From positions 5,071,501 to 5,135,500 of the forward strand of contig NZ_CP119422.1 of the NCBI RefSeq assembly GCF_030506285.1: DNA of 64,000 bases. Reading direction: 5' to 3'. Both the position numbers and the translations under genes were made by a program. A model generated the notes under the pieces. The model was not told the origin of the DNA. It searched no databases and saw nothing but the letters and a program-made list of their open reading frames with translations. Below are positions 34,446 through 45,000 of this stretch, one piece after another. Position 1 is the first letter of the stretch. Each line of letters begins with the position of its first letter. Source of the stretch: Catalinimonas niigatensis. GTDB taxonomy: Bacteria > Bacteroidota > Bacteroidia > Cytophagales > Cyclobacteriaceae.

Positions 34446-36809
34446 ATGCAAAGAGTCAAAGCTTCACCCAATGCGAGTATCTGTAATATTTCGTATCTGC
34501 TGTTATTATCGGTGTTGGTACTATCAGGCTGTGATGCACTATCGGGAGAAAGGGGATCAGCGTATTCTGTAACTGAATCATCACCCAGTCCTCAACATGT
34601 TCAGTGGCAGGACTATGGGGGAGGATCAGACCAGTCCAAATACGTAGCGCTGGATCAGATTACTAAGTCAAATGTAGGGGAATTAGAGATAGCCTGGAGT
34701 TATAGCACAGGTGATGATCAGGGTTACCAGTTTAATCCACTCATTGTAGACAGTGTGATGTATGTACTGGCCAAAAACAATTCCCTGGTAGCTCTGGATG
34801 CCAGGACAGGAGAAGAGCTATGGATACATGCTAACTTACAGGGCATGGCCAGAAGAGGCATTAACTATTGGGAGAGCGCAGACAGAGAGGACCGTCGGTT
34901 GCTATTCCAGATGAACAATTATTTACAGGCCATAGATGCCAATACCGGTCAATCTATTTTGAGCTTTGGAGATAGCGGTTTGGTAGACCTTCGTGCAGGA
35001 CTGGGCAGAGACCCCAAGACAATTACAAGAGCCCAGTCAGGTACACCGGGAAAGATTTTTGAGAACCTGTTGCTGTTGGGTTCTTCTACAGGAGAGGGCT
35101 ATGTATCCAGTCCGGGATATTTGCGGGCATATGATGTAGAGAGTGGGGCACTGGTATGGACCTTTCACACGATACCCCAACCGGGAGAGTATGGGTATGA
35201 GACCTGGCCCAAGGATGCGTATCAGTATGCAGGAGGAGTGAATACCTGGGGAGAGATCAGTGTAGATGAGGCCAGAGGGATTGCTTACTATCCACTAGGC
35301 TCCCCGACCTATGATTACTATGGAGCAGACCGGATAGGGAGCAATCTGTATGGGAATTGTATATTGGCGTTGGATGCACGAACAGGAGAGCGTAAGTGGC
35401 ATTATCAGTTGGTACATCATGACCTGTGGGACTATGACCTGACGGCAGCCCCACAGTTGGTCACAGTAGCTCATGAGGGAGAGGAGATAGATGCGGTAGC
35501 TGTGGCGACCAAACATGGTTTTCTGTTTGTTTTTGACAGAGAGAGTGGAGAGCCCTTGTGGCCGATAGAGGAGCGGGAGGTGCCGGGCAGTGAGGTACCG
35601 GGAGAACAGGCCTGGCCTACTCAACCCTTTCCCACAGTGCTGCCGCCTATTTCCAGACAAAGCATAACCCCAGAAGACCTAACTGCTTCACTTTCATCAC
35701 CGGAGGAACAAGCCGCCTGGGATCATTTTGTTACTCCTGAAGAGCGTACCGCATGGAAAAAGAGGTTGGATACGGCAAACATAGGTTTATTTGTTCCGCT
35801 TTCGCATACCAAAGAAACGCTGGCCATGCCCGGTGCTACGGGGGGTACCAATTGGGGCAATACGGCTTCCAATCCCAAGAAAGGGATCGTGTATGTGATG
35901 AGCCAGTCCTATCCTTCTATCTATAAAAAACTGGAAACAAAAGAACAAATTGAGGAACGTGAAAAACTTGAGACGCGTGATGAGCTGGTGGCCGGTCAGG
36001 ATATTTACACCAAAAACTGCCTGGCCTGTCATGGGAAAGAGCAGGAAGGTGCAGTAGGACCTTCGCTCCTTCATTTAAAGGAACAATATAATTTTGGAGA
36101 TTTTCAACAGCTGATGGCAACAGGCAGGGGGGAAATGCCAGCTTTCTTACATATAGAAGAAGATGAAATGCTGGATTTATACAAGTTTCTGGGAGGCGAG
36201 GTAAGACGTTATTTTTCAAATCTGACACCTGGAAATGAAGCTGCTATGCCCGAAGGACCGGTAGTCGCTTCAGGAGGGGCTCCGCGAGGGCAGGAAGAGC
36301 GTACTGTAGTCAGCAGAGGAACCAGGTTTGGCCTTCCCTATCCCGAAGAAGTAGATGCACCTTCGGTTCGTTACTACTCGGAGGGCTATGGTTTGGGTCA
36401 TCCCTATATCATGCCTCCTCCCTGGTCTGAGATCATGGCCTATGATTTGAACCTGGGAACCATTCTATGGAAAGTACCCCTTGGCAGGAGTGAAAATGGT
36501 GCAAATACAGGACTGCCGAGAGGCTCTCAACGAAACGGAATGATCGTGACTTCCACCGGACTAGTGTTCGCCACGGCAAGAGACAGCAGAATCTATGCGT
36601 TTGATGCGGATACCGGAGAGGAACTGTGGGTGGGAGAGTTGCCCACTGGTACCGAAGGTCTTCCTGCCATGTATGCAGTCAACGGACGGCAGTATCTGGT
36701 GATCAATGCGAGCACTCCGCCCACGCTTTGGGGACACCAGACGAAGAAGGACGAAAACGAGTCCTCAACATTACAAAGAGCCTATGTGGTTTTTGCGTTG
36801 CCCGAATGA
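34446..36809 (+). CDS. PQQ-dependent dehydrogenase with internal cytochrome c domain (copy 2)
   Basis: 787 residues from the ATG at 34446. The frame is open further upstream (to 34296), but this ATG aligns with the start of copy 1 and places the lipobox Cys at the same residue 29. The order is the same as in copy 1: propeller, inserted cytochrome c (CLACH), closing blades with AFDADTGEELW. Protein similarity is very high to about residue 400, then clearly lower through a variable linker with an extra helical insert (SSPEEQAAWDHFVTPEERTAW) and a Glu-rich stretch before the heme. The C-terminal 200 residues are related but diverged, so the two enzymes may have different substrates or partners. 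The gene follows the SusD terminator. Confidence 0.9.
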   Translation: MQRVKASPNASICNISYLLLLSVLVLSGCDALSGERGSAYSVTESSPSPQHVQWQDYGGGSDQSKYVALDQITKSNVGELEIAWSYSTGDDQGYQFNPLIVDSVMYVLAKNNSLVALDARTGEELWIHANLQGMARRGINYWESADREDRRLLFQMNNYLQAIDANTGQSILSFGDSGLVDLRAGLGRDPKTITRAQSGTPGKIFENLLLLGSSTGEGYVSSPGYLRAYDVESGALVWTFHTIPQPGEYGYETWPKDAYQYAGGVNTWGEISVDEARGIAYYPLGSPTYDYYGADRIGSNLYGNCILALDARTGERKWHYQLVHHDLWDYDLTAAPQLVTVAHEGEEIDAVAVATKHGFLFVFDRESGEPLWPIEEREVPGSEVPGEQAWPTQPFPTVLPPISRQSITPEDLTASLSSPEEQAAWDHFVTPEERTAWKKRLDTANIGLFVPLSHTKETLAMPGATGGTNWGNTASNPKKGIVYVMSQSYPSIYKKLETKEQIEEREKLETRDELVAGQDIYTKNCLACHGKEQEGAVGPSLLHLKEQYNFGDFQQLMATGRGEMPAFLHIEEDEMLDLYKFLGGEVRRYFSNLTPGNEAAMPEGPVVASGGAPRGQEERTVVSRGTRFGLPYPEEVDAPSVRYYSEGYGLGHPYIMPPPWSEIMAYDLNLGTILWKVPLGRSENGANTGLPRGSQRNGMIVTSTGLVFATARDSRIYAFDADTGEELWVGELPTGTEGLPAMYAVNGRQYLVINASTPPTLWGHQTKKDENESSTLQRAYVVFALPE
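34472..34717 (+). repeat. 246-bp exact repeat (copy 2) within PQQ dehydrogenase genes
   Basis: Partner of 23071-23316 in direct orientation. Perfect identity at synonymous positions, beside neighbouring parts with scattered silent changes, points to recent gene conversion rather than selection on the protein alone. Confidence 0.9.
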
Positions 36810-36920
36810 CAACTGTAGACCATAAGAAAAAGAGATGTGAAAACGGAGAGATACATCCATCATATGAATTTCATTTTAACATTGACAATAGCATAACCAG
36901 TATCCACTTAACCCACAGAC

Positions 36921-38843
36921 ATGAAAGCCTTTATATTTTTCATATTACTACTTGCTGTTTCTTTGCTTTCTTTTGCACAGTCAGGATCGGATGCACCCGA
37001 GCATCAATCCAGCCTAACTTTTATTCCTGATCGTATTATTAGTGGTGAAAACCTTGATGCATGGGATGAGCTAGGACGGGCAAACTGGAAAGTACAAAAT
37101 GGAGAATTAGTAGGCACAGCTGCTGCTGCCGGAGGAGGATGGCTGGTATTGGACAGTGCGTATCAGGATATCGGTTTTCGTGCATTGTTTAAGTACACTG
37201 AAGGAAGTGAAACAGGCATATTATTTAGGATGGAAAAAACAGATCAGGGTAGTAAAGGGGTGTTGATTTCCATAAAGGATGAAGTGATACCTTATCAGGT
37301 AACGCTGGATGCGCAGGGAAAAGAATTGTCGCGGGAGAGATTAAGACGTGCAGGTGGAATATGGTACCGAATGGCTCCACCAGAAGATGAAAATGATAAG
37401 CAGCCCAGAACAAGCAATAGAATACCACCCCGCCCCGAGCCTGAAGTCGACTTGCCTGTCACAAAACCTAATGATGCATTGCGTCCCGGCGACTGGAACC
37501 AGATTGAAGTCTTTCTGGATCTGAATGTGATTAGAACTTTTCTCAATGATGGTAGCGAGATAGGAGGAGCAGTAGATGGGGATTTAGCCCTTGATGGATA
37601 CGGACCCATCGCATTGTTTGCAGGAGGAACCGGTGAAGTTCGTTTTAAAGACATCATGCTGAAAGACATATCCATGAGAGAAATGCCTAAGGAAGTTTCT
37701 TCACCCCGATTTAATGTTCAATGTATCAATGACTTATATTATTCATGGGGTGTTGCTGCTGCGGATTTTAACCGAGACGCAGTGCTGGATGTGATGGCAG
37801 GTCCCTATATTTATTATGGACCAGATTATACGGATCATCGTGAAATTTATCCGGCCATAGCGGCCAACCCATCCCTGGAGTTCAATAATAATCGTTTGCA
37901 GCACGCATACGATTTTGACCAGGATGGATGGCCTGATGTGTTGTTTAGCGCCTTTGGTGCAAAACTTTATATGAACCCACAAGGAGAAAATCGCCGTTGG
38001 AAAAGTTATGATATATTGCCTGATGTCCCCCAGGGGGAAGTGACCGAATTTGTGGATATAGACGAAGATGGAATACCGGAACTGGTGTATGCCTCACGGG
38101 ATGTGCTGAAATATGCTAAACCCGACCCTTCAGACCCTACCAAAGCCTGGCAGGAATACAACATTTCTGAAAAGGGATATGCCATAGCACATGGTATTGG
38201 CACCGGCGACATTAATGGCGATGGACGATTGGATGTGATCAATGCTTTTGGATGGTGGGAACAACCCGTGACATTAGAAAGTGGAAAACCCTGGATATAC
38301 CATCCGGTCGCCTTTGGCAGGTACGGGCACCGGAGTAGAGGCATAGGGGGCAGTATTATGGCTGTCTATGATGTGAATGGCAATGGCCTGAATGATGTAG
38401 TGACCAATTTAAATGCGCATGGGTTTGGCCTTGCGTGGTTTGAGCAACAGCGTGATGGAAATGGTAAAATCTCATTTGTAAAACACATGATCAGTGATGA
38501 TTATTCGGCAGAAAATGCTGGAGAGGTTACTTTCTCACAACCTCATGGCGCTACCTTTGCAGATATAGACCAGGATGGTGTACAAGACTTTATCGTAGGG
38601 AAGCGCCATTTCACTCATTTGGATAATTACTATGATCCTGATCCTCACAGCCCACCGGTTATATACTGGTATAAGACTGTTCGTAATCCGGATGCGCCCG
38701 GAGGTGCGAAATTTGTTCCTGAATTGATTCACAATCGATCAGGAGCAGGTTCTGAAATAGTTGCTGTGGATCTGAATGAAGATGGCTCAGTAGATATTAT
38801 CACCTCAACCAACCGGGGAACTTTCATATTCTGGAATCGATAG
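36921..38843 (+). CDS. Secreted DUF1080 plus FG-GAP repeat protein
   Basis: 640 residues with a Sec signal ending SFAQS near residue 20. Residues 30-255 fit the DUF1080/3-keto-disaccharide hydrolase jelly-roll (WKVQNGELVGTAAAAGGGWL, GDWNQIEVFLDLNVIRTFLN, ALFAGGTGEVRFKDIML). From about 270 there are FG-GAP/VCBS propeller units, each with a calcium loop such as DFNRDAVLDV, DFDQDGWPDV, DINGDGRLDV and DLNEDGSVDI. Known DUF1080 enzymes hydrolyse 3-keto-glycosides formed by an oxidase, which suits the oxidoreductase-rich neighbourhood. Whether this one is catalytic or only carbohydrate-binding cannot be decided. It lies 111 bp after PQQ dehydrogenase copy 2 and is probably co-transcribed. Confidence 0.82.
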   Translation: MKAFIFFILLLAVSLLSFAQSGSDAPEHQSSLTFIPDRIISGENLDAWDELGRANWKVQNGELVGTAAAAGGGWLVLDSAYQDIGFRALFKYTEGSETGILFRMEKTDQGSKGVLISIKDEVIPYQVTLDAQGKELSRERLRRAGGIWYRMAPPEDENDKQPRTSNRIPPRPEPEVDLPVTKPNDALRPGDWNQIEVFLDLNVIRTFLNDGSEIGGAVDGDLALDGYGPIALFAGGTGEVRFKDIMLKDISMREMPKEVSSPRFNVQCINDLYYSWGVAAADFNRDAVLDVMAGPYIYYGPDYTDHREIYPAIAANPSLEFNNNRLQHAYDFDQDGWPDVLFSAFGAKLYMNPQGENRRWKSYDILPDVPQGEVTEFVDIDEDGIPELVYASRDVLKYAKPDPSDPTKAWQEYNISEKGYAIAHGIGTGDINGDGRLDVINAFGWWEQPVTLESGKPWIYHPVAFGRYGHRSRGIGGSIMAVYDVNGNGLNDVVTNLNAHGFGLAWFEQQRDGNGKISFVKHMISDDYSAENAGEVTFSQPHGATFADIDQDGVQDFIVGKRHFTHLDNYYDPDPHSPPVIYWYKTVRNPDAPGGAKFVPELIHNRSGAGSEIVAVDLNEDGSVDIITSTNRGTFIFWNR

Positions 38844-39219
38844 CAGGATCAGCACTTATACAAAAGATATCTGTATAAATAGTAAAATGTACTGCTATGG
38901 GAATTTTCTGATGACTTGTTTTAAGCATAGGATGAACTTCCTGCTTTTGCTAAAAATTTCTCTTAATGCAGAAACTCAAGATCTAGACCATCACTGTAGT
39001 ACGTGAGTGAGATTAGTTTCCGAAATGATTTTTTTGAGAGCTCTATATCCGGGCATTAAAATAGGCATACAGCTTTGTATTTTCAGTATTTTCTCATCTT
39101 ACAACTTTCCAAAACATTGATGAACTAAAAGGATTTAATAATAATGATAGAGCGATAGGAATGAATACAATGTATAAGAGAATGCCTTAAAGTTTTTGGA
39201 AGCTAATTTTTAAAAGATA
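38844..39219. other. Non-coding gap with a weak hairpin
   Basis: About 375 bp. TTATACA (38856-38862) and TGTATAA (38872-38878) can form an AT-rich 7-bp stem 12 bp after the stop of the FG-GAP gene, a weak terminator at best. The rest is AT-rich with no gene and presumably carries the promoter of the SDR at 39220. Confidence 0.45.
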
Positions 39220-39951
39220 ATGTCAATACGAGATAAAATCGCCTTAGTATCAGGAGCAAGTAGAGGAATCGGAAAAGCCATTGCTATCGCTTTGGCTAAA
39301 GAAGGTATTCACGTAGCTGTAAATTACATTTCCGATACAGCCGGTGCTGAAGCTACCTGCCGTGAGGTAGCCTCTTTTGGTGTCAGGTCTTTGGCCATCA
39401 AAGCAGATGTCTCTGATGCAACTGCTGTTTTGGATATGGTAAGAGAAGTACAGGAAAAGTTAGGAGGCATAGATATTCTCATTAACAATGCTGGTATAGT
39501 GCATAAAGCGACACTAGAAGAATTAACGGTAGAAGACTGGGACAAAGTAATGAACATCAATCTCAGGTCTGCTTTTCTACTGACCCAGGCTTGTATAGGC
39601 CATATGCGTCAGGAATCATGGGGAAGAATAATTAATATTTCTTCAGTGGCGGCACAAACTGGGGGTGTCACAAGTCCGCTTTATGTAGCGTCTAAAGCCG
39701 GTATGATTGGGCTTACTCATTCCTATGCGTCCTTGTTAATGAAAAATGGTATCACCTCCAATGCGATTACACCAGCTTTGATAAAAACTGATATGGTAAC
39801 CAAAGACCTAAAACTAGATTCAGCGGCTAAAATTCCTATGGGCCGTTTTGGCACAGCTGAAGAAGTAGCTGAGGTAGCTGTGATGCTGGTCAAGAACGCC
39901 TACATAACAGGTCAAACGATCAATGTAAACGGCGGATGGTACTTTAGTTGA
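39220..39951 (+). CDS. FabG-like short-chain dehydrogenase/reductase
   Basis: 243 residues of classical SDR type. GASRGIGKA near residues 12-20 binds the nucleotide. NNAG lies near 88-91, ISSVAAQTG carries the catalytic Ser, and YVASKAG carries Tyr and Lys. The C-terminus INVNGGWYFS is normal. The sequence is closest in feel to 3-oxoacyl-ACP reductases, but a lone copy away from fatty-acid genes could act on sugars or other ketones. It stands alone and converges on the metallophosphoesterase gene with only 8 bp between the stops. Confidence 0.88.
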   Translation: MSIRDKIALVSGASRGIGKAIAIALAKEGIHVAVNYISDTAGAEATCREVASFGVRSLAIKADVSDATAVLDMVREVQEKLGGIDILINNAGIVHKATLEELTVEDWDKVMNINLRSAFLLTQACIGHMRQESWGRIINISSVAAQTGGVTSPLYVASKAGMIGLTHSYASLLMKNGITSNAITPALIKTDMVTKDLKLDSAAKIPMGRFGTAEEVAEVAVMLVKNAYITGQTINVNGGWYFS

Positions 39952-39959
39952 TCTACAAA

Positions 39960-41888
39960 TTATTCATGATAAAGCATATCCGTGATCTCAGTCATGTTTT
40001 CCTGATGAATCGGTTTACACTGGATTTCCAGCGTCTCTCCCAAAAAGTCTTCAAAGTATTGAATTTCTATCGGATGATAGCCTGCCTTAAGCGCGATTTG
40101 GCCTTCTTCTCGGGAAGTACTATGCGAACCATCATTTTCTATCACATTTTGCCCGGCAATGATCAACCTTGCCCCATCGTCAGACCTCAGGCTAAATGTG
40201 TACATGCCTTCCTCAGCTACTTTTACATAACCGCTATATTGGATGGCAAAGTGATCTTCTCTCTCACCTGCGATTTTTTCTACATCTAAATCCGTAGCTA
40301 CGCCTGATTTAACAGCTTTTAAAGCATCAAAATCCGGTAGTTTTTTCCATTCCCCTTCGTAGTATTGAAACTGTAAGCCTTTTTTAGCTCTGGCTACCTT
40401 TTGAGATTTGACGGCCTTTACCTTCTCAAACTGCATACTATGCACCGGACCTGCCAGACCATCACGCATGATCCTAGCCTGTATGTTTGTGCTCTGTTCA
40501 ATGGGCAAAGCTTCTGCGTAGAGTGCTGAGTTTGCATCCGGAGTGCTGCCATCCAGGGTATACCTGATTTCTGCCTCTGCAAAAGGATAGGTAAATGATA
40601 GATCAAGCGGCTCTAAAAACTTAGACTGTTCCGGTTCCATTTTCAGTTCACTAAAAGCTTCAGCTTCCAGCAGTTTCTGGCCCTGAAGTACCATATTTTT
40701 CAGGCTATCCACTTGGTAAGATAATGCCCAGTGCAGCAGCAAAGGATCAGCTTTTTCTGCCAGTTCTTCGGAAGCCGTGGGCTGAAAATGAAAGCTGATT
40801 TCTTCACTGGATTTAGGTGCGATGGTAACTTCCCACTGGCTTTTGTCTGCCTGCAGTTGATGATGGTGCAGGAGCGAAGCACTCAGTAGCATGGGAACAT
40901 CCGTGGGGTTCGCCACCAGCAGGCTGGCCCTTCCGGTCTGAGAGGCTTTTTCATCCAGCAGCACTTCTGAGGGCATGTCTGCTGCTTCCAGCAAGGCAGA
41001 CGCCAGCGCTCTTCCCTGAATGGTGACAATGTCTTTTTCAATGATGCCATCCAGTGCCACATTGACAATCACCGGTCCGTTTTCTTTGGTCATGGTTACC
41101 CATACAACATGGTCAAACTCACCGAAGGAAGCTCCTCTGAGTTGGCTGCCACCTCCGGTAGTACCCAGCGTGATGTAGTTTTTATCATACCTTTCTTCGT
41201 ACAGGTAACGATGGCGGTGTCCGGCAATCACACTATAGTCACGATTCTGCAGCAAAGCTTCAATGTCCTGAAATCCGCTCAGGTCCTCATAATCCCAGAT
41301 GGGGTGGTGCATAAACAGCATCGTCCAACGTACATCAGTATTTTCCTGCAACACGTTCTTGACATAACTGATCTGCGCTTCACTCAGCGTAACGCCATCC
41401 CCATCGTTGGTATCCATGCAGATGAACAGTACATCCTGATAAAGAAAGGCGTAATAGCTTTTACCAAACCTTTCTTTCCAGGCTTCGCGCATCACTTCAT
41501 TAGAAATGTCATGGTTACCAGGCAGGTAAAAGAAAGGCGCTTCTAATTTTTCAATAAAGCCATTGAATTCATTCCACTCCTCTTCAATAATTTTTTCATC
41601 TTTGGTATAGCCCTCAATGAAATCACCTACGCTCATCACAAATTCAGGCTGCAAAAGATTGAGTTTATGTACGGCTTTTTCAAAAATACCGGGTCGGTGG
41701 CCGCCCGTACGGTCGCTGACGATGGCAAACTGGAAAGCCTGTGGGTCATTGGCAAACTGCTCATGCGACCAGGGTTTCTGCTGGCCAAACTCTTCCAATA
41801 GTCGGAAAGGAGGGGTTTCCTGTGCCATCAAACCGGAAGTAATACAGAGCAAGAGGCAGGCTAGGGGAATTTTATAAGTATGAATCAT
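39960..41888 (-). CDS. Secreted metallophosphoesterase with chitobiase-like and PA14 domains
   Basis: 642 residues with a Sec signal ending GLMAQE near residue 23. Residues 50-260 are a calcineurin-like phosphoesterase: VSDRTGG (Asp59), VGDF (Asp93), GNHD (124-127), MHHP (His194-195), GHRHR (His224, His226). The first motif reads DRT where most members have DxH, so one metal ligand is replaced or supplied otherwise. A beta-rich linker follows. Then a chitobiase C-terminal-type unit (EIRYTLDGSTPD, about 450-510) and a PA14 domain (about 525-635, YTFSLRSDDGARLIIAG). Both accessory domains commonly bind glycans, so the enzyme may act on phosphorylated polysaccharide or cell-surface material. Confidence 0.85.
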   Translation of the reverse strand: MIHTYKIPLACLLLCITSGLMAQETPPFRLLEEFGQQKPWSHEQFANDPQAFQFAIVSDRTGGHRPGIFEKAVHKLNLLQPEFVMSVGDFIEGYTKDEKIIEEEWNEFNGFIEKLEAPFFYLPGNHDISNEVMREAWKERFGKSYYAFLYQDVLFICMDTNDGDGVTLSEAQISYVKNVLQENTDVRWTMLFMHHPIWDYEDLSGFQDIEALLQNRDYSVIAGHRHRYLYEERYDKNYITLGTTGGGSQLRGASFGEFDHVVWVTMTKENGPVIVNVALDGIIEKDIVTIQGRALASALLEAADMPSEVLLDEKASQTGRASLLVANPTDVPMLLSASLLHHHQLQADKSQWEVTIAPKSSEEISFHFQPTASEELAEKADPLLLHWALSYQVDSLKNMVLQGQKLLEAEAFSELKMEPEQSKFLEPLDLSFTYPFAEAEIRYTLDGSTPDANSALYAEALPIEQSTNIQARIMRDGLAGPVHSMQFEKVKAVKSQKVARAKKGLQFQYYEGEWKKLPDFDALKAVKSGVATDLDVEKIAGEREDHFAIQYSGYVKVAEEGMYTFSLRSDDGARLIIAGQNVIENDGSHSTSREEGQIALKAGYHPIEIQYFEDFLGETLEIQCKPIHQENMTEITDMLYHE

Positions 41889-41952
41889 GAGGCTTAAGGT
41901 TAGGTGTAAATAATGGCTGAATTTAAAGTTCTATATTCGTCTCAGGATGCAC

Positions 41953-41981
41953 AATTTTGTTAAATTTCTGTAAACAAAATT
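41953..41981. promoter_or_regulatory. Palindrome in the divergent promoter region
   Basis: AATTTTGTT (41953-41961) and AACAAAATT (41973-41981) form perfect 9-bp arms around 11 bases. The site lies 65 bp from the metallophosphoesterase start and about 90 bp from the start of the FG-GAP/UnbV gene, which diverge. It is well placed for an operator acting on both, though its AT-richness makes chance possible. Confidence 0.4.
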
Positions 41982-42069
41982 TTATTTCTTCATAAAAACT
42001 TAACTTTTAATTTTTACTTCTCAAAGCATGAGTTTACATATTGACATTTTGAGCAAGCCCTTTACTTCT

Positions 42070-45000
42070 ATGATCAAAAATGTCTGGATAAGTTTTTTCG
42101 CTTTCACGCTTCTGGCCTGTCAGCCTGAGCAACAACAGGATGCACCTATGTTGAGGCTGGTAAGCCCTGAAGAAAGCGGACTTTCGTTTACCAATGTGCT
42201 GCAGGAAAGTCCTGAACTGAATATCATCAGCTTTGAATATTTTTACAATGGAGCCGGGATAGGAGTGGGAGATTTCAACCGGGATGGTTTGCAGGACCTT
42301 TTCTTCTCTTCCAACATGGGAGAAAACAAGCTTTACCTGAATCAGCATGACTTCCGGTTTGAAGAAATTACTAAACAGGCGGGTATCCGCAATGCTGGAA
42401 AGTGGGCTACCGGCGTATCTGTCGTAGATATCAACCAGGATGGCTGGCCGGATATTTATGTTTGCTTCGCCGGTCCACAGGCTGATCCCCAGCAAAGGCG
42501 TAACGAGCTGTATGTCAACCAGCAGAATGGCCCGGAAGGCTATCCGACTTTCAAGGAAATGGCAGAAGCCTACGGACTGGCGGATAGCGGCCATAGCACC
42601 ATGGCTGCCTTTCTGGATTATGACCGAGACGGAGACCTGGATATGTACTTGCTCACCAACATTATCGATCAGACGGGACCGAATGTGATTCGTCCAAAAC
42701 GTATCAAAGGAGAGATGATCAATACCGACAGGCTGTACCGGAATGAAGGTGTAGGCGCAACCGGGCATCCAGTGTATAAAGATGTGAGTGCAGAGGCGGG
42801 CATCACCATTGAAGGCTATGGGCTGGGTGTATCTGTGGTGGATGTGAACCAGGACGGCTGGCCGGATATCTATGTCTCCAATGATTATCTGTCCAATGAT
42901 CTGCTCTATGTCAACCAGCAAAATGGACCGGATGGATCTCCTGCTTTCGTGGACCAAGCGGCGGAATACTTCAGGCATCAGAGTTATTCTGCCATGGGCA
43001 ATGATGTGGCGGATTTTGACAATGATGCCCTTCCGGATATCCTGACCCTGGACATGCTGCCTCCGGATAACCGAAGGAAAAAACTGATGTTTGGAGAGAC
43101 CAACTACAACCGCTACCGCTCAGAGATTCAATACGGCTACACGCCACAGTTCATGCGAAATACCCTTCAGTGGCACAGAGGTTTCAAACCTGATGGATCA
43201 CCTGCTTTCAGCGAGATTGGCCAGCTGGCAGGAGTGGAGGCTACCGACTGGAGCTGGAGTGCGCTCTGGGCAGATATGGACATGGATGGATTTCGCGATC
43301 TGCTGGTGACCAATGGCTATCCGCGAGACATCACCAATCGGGATTTTGCTTCTTATAAGATGCAGGAATTCAGCAAGGCGTCGTATACAGAGGAGATGAA
43401 AGAACGCTTTGTGGAAGCCATCAACCAGATTGAAGGCACCCATCTTCCTAATATGGTCTTTCACAATGAGGCTGATTTAAGCTTTGAAAATGTATCGGAG
43501 ACCTGGGGTTTTCGTGAGCCTTCCTATTCTACCGGGGCGGTGTACGTTGACTTGGATAATGATGGAGACCTGGATTATGTGACCAATAATACCCATGCTC
43601 CTGCTTTTGTGTACGAAAACCTTGCTGATGACAGGCTAAATCACCATTGGCTCAGGCTGCATCTGGAAGGGCCGGAAGGTAATCTGGCAGGCTTGGGAGC
43701 CAAGCTTTGGTGCTATTTGCCAGACAAAGTCTTGTTCGCAGAGCATTCTCCCTACCGAGGGTATCAATCTAGCGTAGACCCGCGCATCCACTTTGGTCTG
43801 GGAAATGATACACGTGTGGATTCGCTTCGGATCGTGTGGCCTTCCGGGAAGGTTCAGCTGCTTTACGATCTGGAAGCCGACCAGGAAATCGTCCTGAAAA
43901 GCTCCGAGGCATCGCTTCAGAAAACGGTAGATCCTCAAAAAACTCCTGTTCCAACCTTTGTCCAGGCGAATCAGAAAAGAAAGATTCGTTTCCAACATGA
44001 GGAGCAGCATTTTGGAGATTTTAACGTCCAACCGCTCTTGCCTCACAAACTCTCTCAGCAGGGGCCTGCCATCGCGGTGGCAGATGTGAATGGGGATGGT
44101 CTGGAAGACTTTTTTGTAGGAGGTGCTTTCAAACAGAGTGGACAATTTTTTCTGCAACAGCATGATGGTAGTTTTACCTCCAAGCCCCTGAGCGATACGC
44201 TAAAGTACGAAGAGGATCATGGCAGTCTATTTTTTGACGCAGATGGGGATGGAGATCAGGATCTGTACATCGTCAGTGGAGGGAATGAGTTTGCCTATGG
44301 GTCTTCCTACTATCAAGACCGGCTTTATCTCAACAATGGGCGTGGACAGTTTACGCTAAGTACCACTGCTTTGCCCGAACTCAATACCGCCAGTGCCTCT
44401 GTGGTAGCAGCAGATTATGACCAGGATGGTGACATTGACCTTTTCATCGGTGGCAGACATAAGCCACAGCAATATCCGCTTTCGGGAAGAAGTTATTTGC
44501 TGGAAAACCAGGGAGGGAAATTTATAGATGCTACCCAGGCAAAAGCACCTCAACTGCAACATGCGGGGATGGTCACCTCCGCGTTGTGGACAGATGTTGA
44601 TCAGGATGGATGGGAAGACTTAATGGTGGTGGGAGAGTGGATGAGTCCGCAGGTGTACAAAAATCATGAAGGTCAGTTGAAGAGCATAGACATTCCTGCT
44701 TTTGCTGAGCTTAGCGGATGGTGGAACAGCCTGCTGGGGATAGATTTTGACCAGGATGGAGATATGGATTATGTGGCCGGAAATCTGGGACTGAATTCCC
44801 GATACCAGGCCGATAGCCTTTCTCCGCTACAATTAATCGTGAATGATTTTAACCAGGACAAGCGAATAGATGCGATACTGGCTTATGAGCAGAATGGCAT
44901 AACTTACCCTGTGCATCCGCGGGATGATATGCTGCGCCAGCTAAATCACCTCAAAAGAAAATATTCCAGTTATGCATCCTTTGCTGAGGCTGGCATAGCA

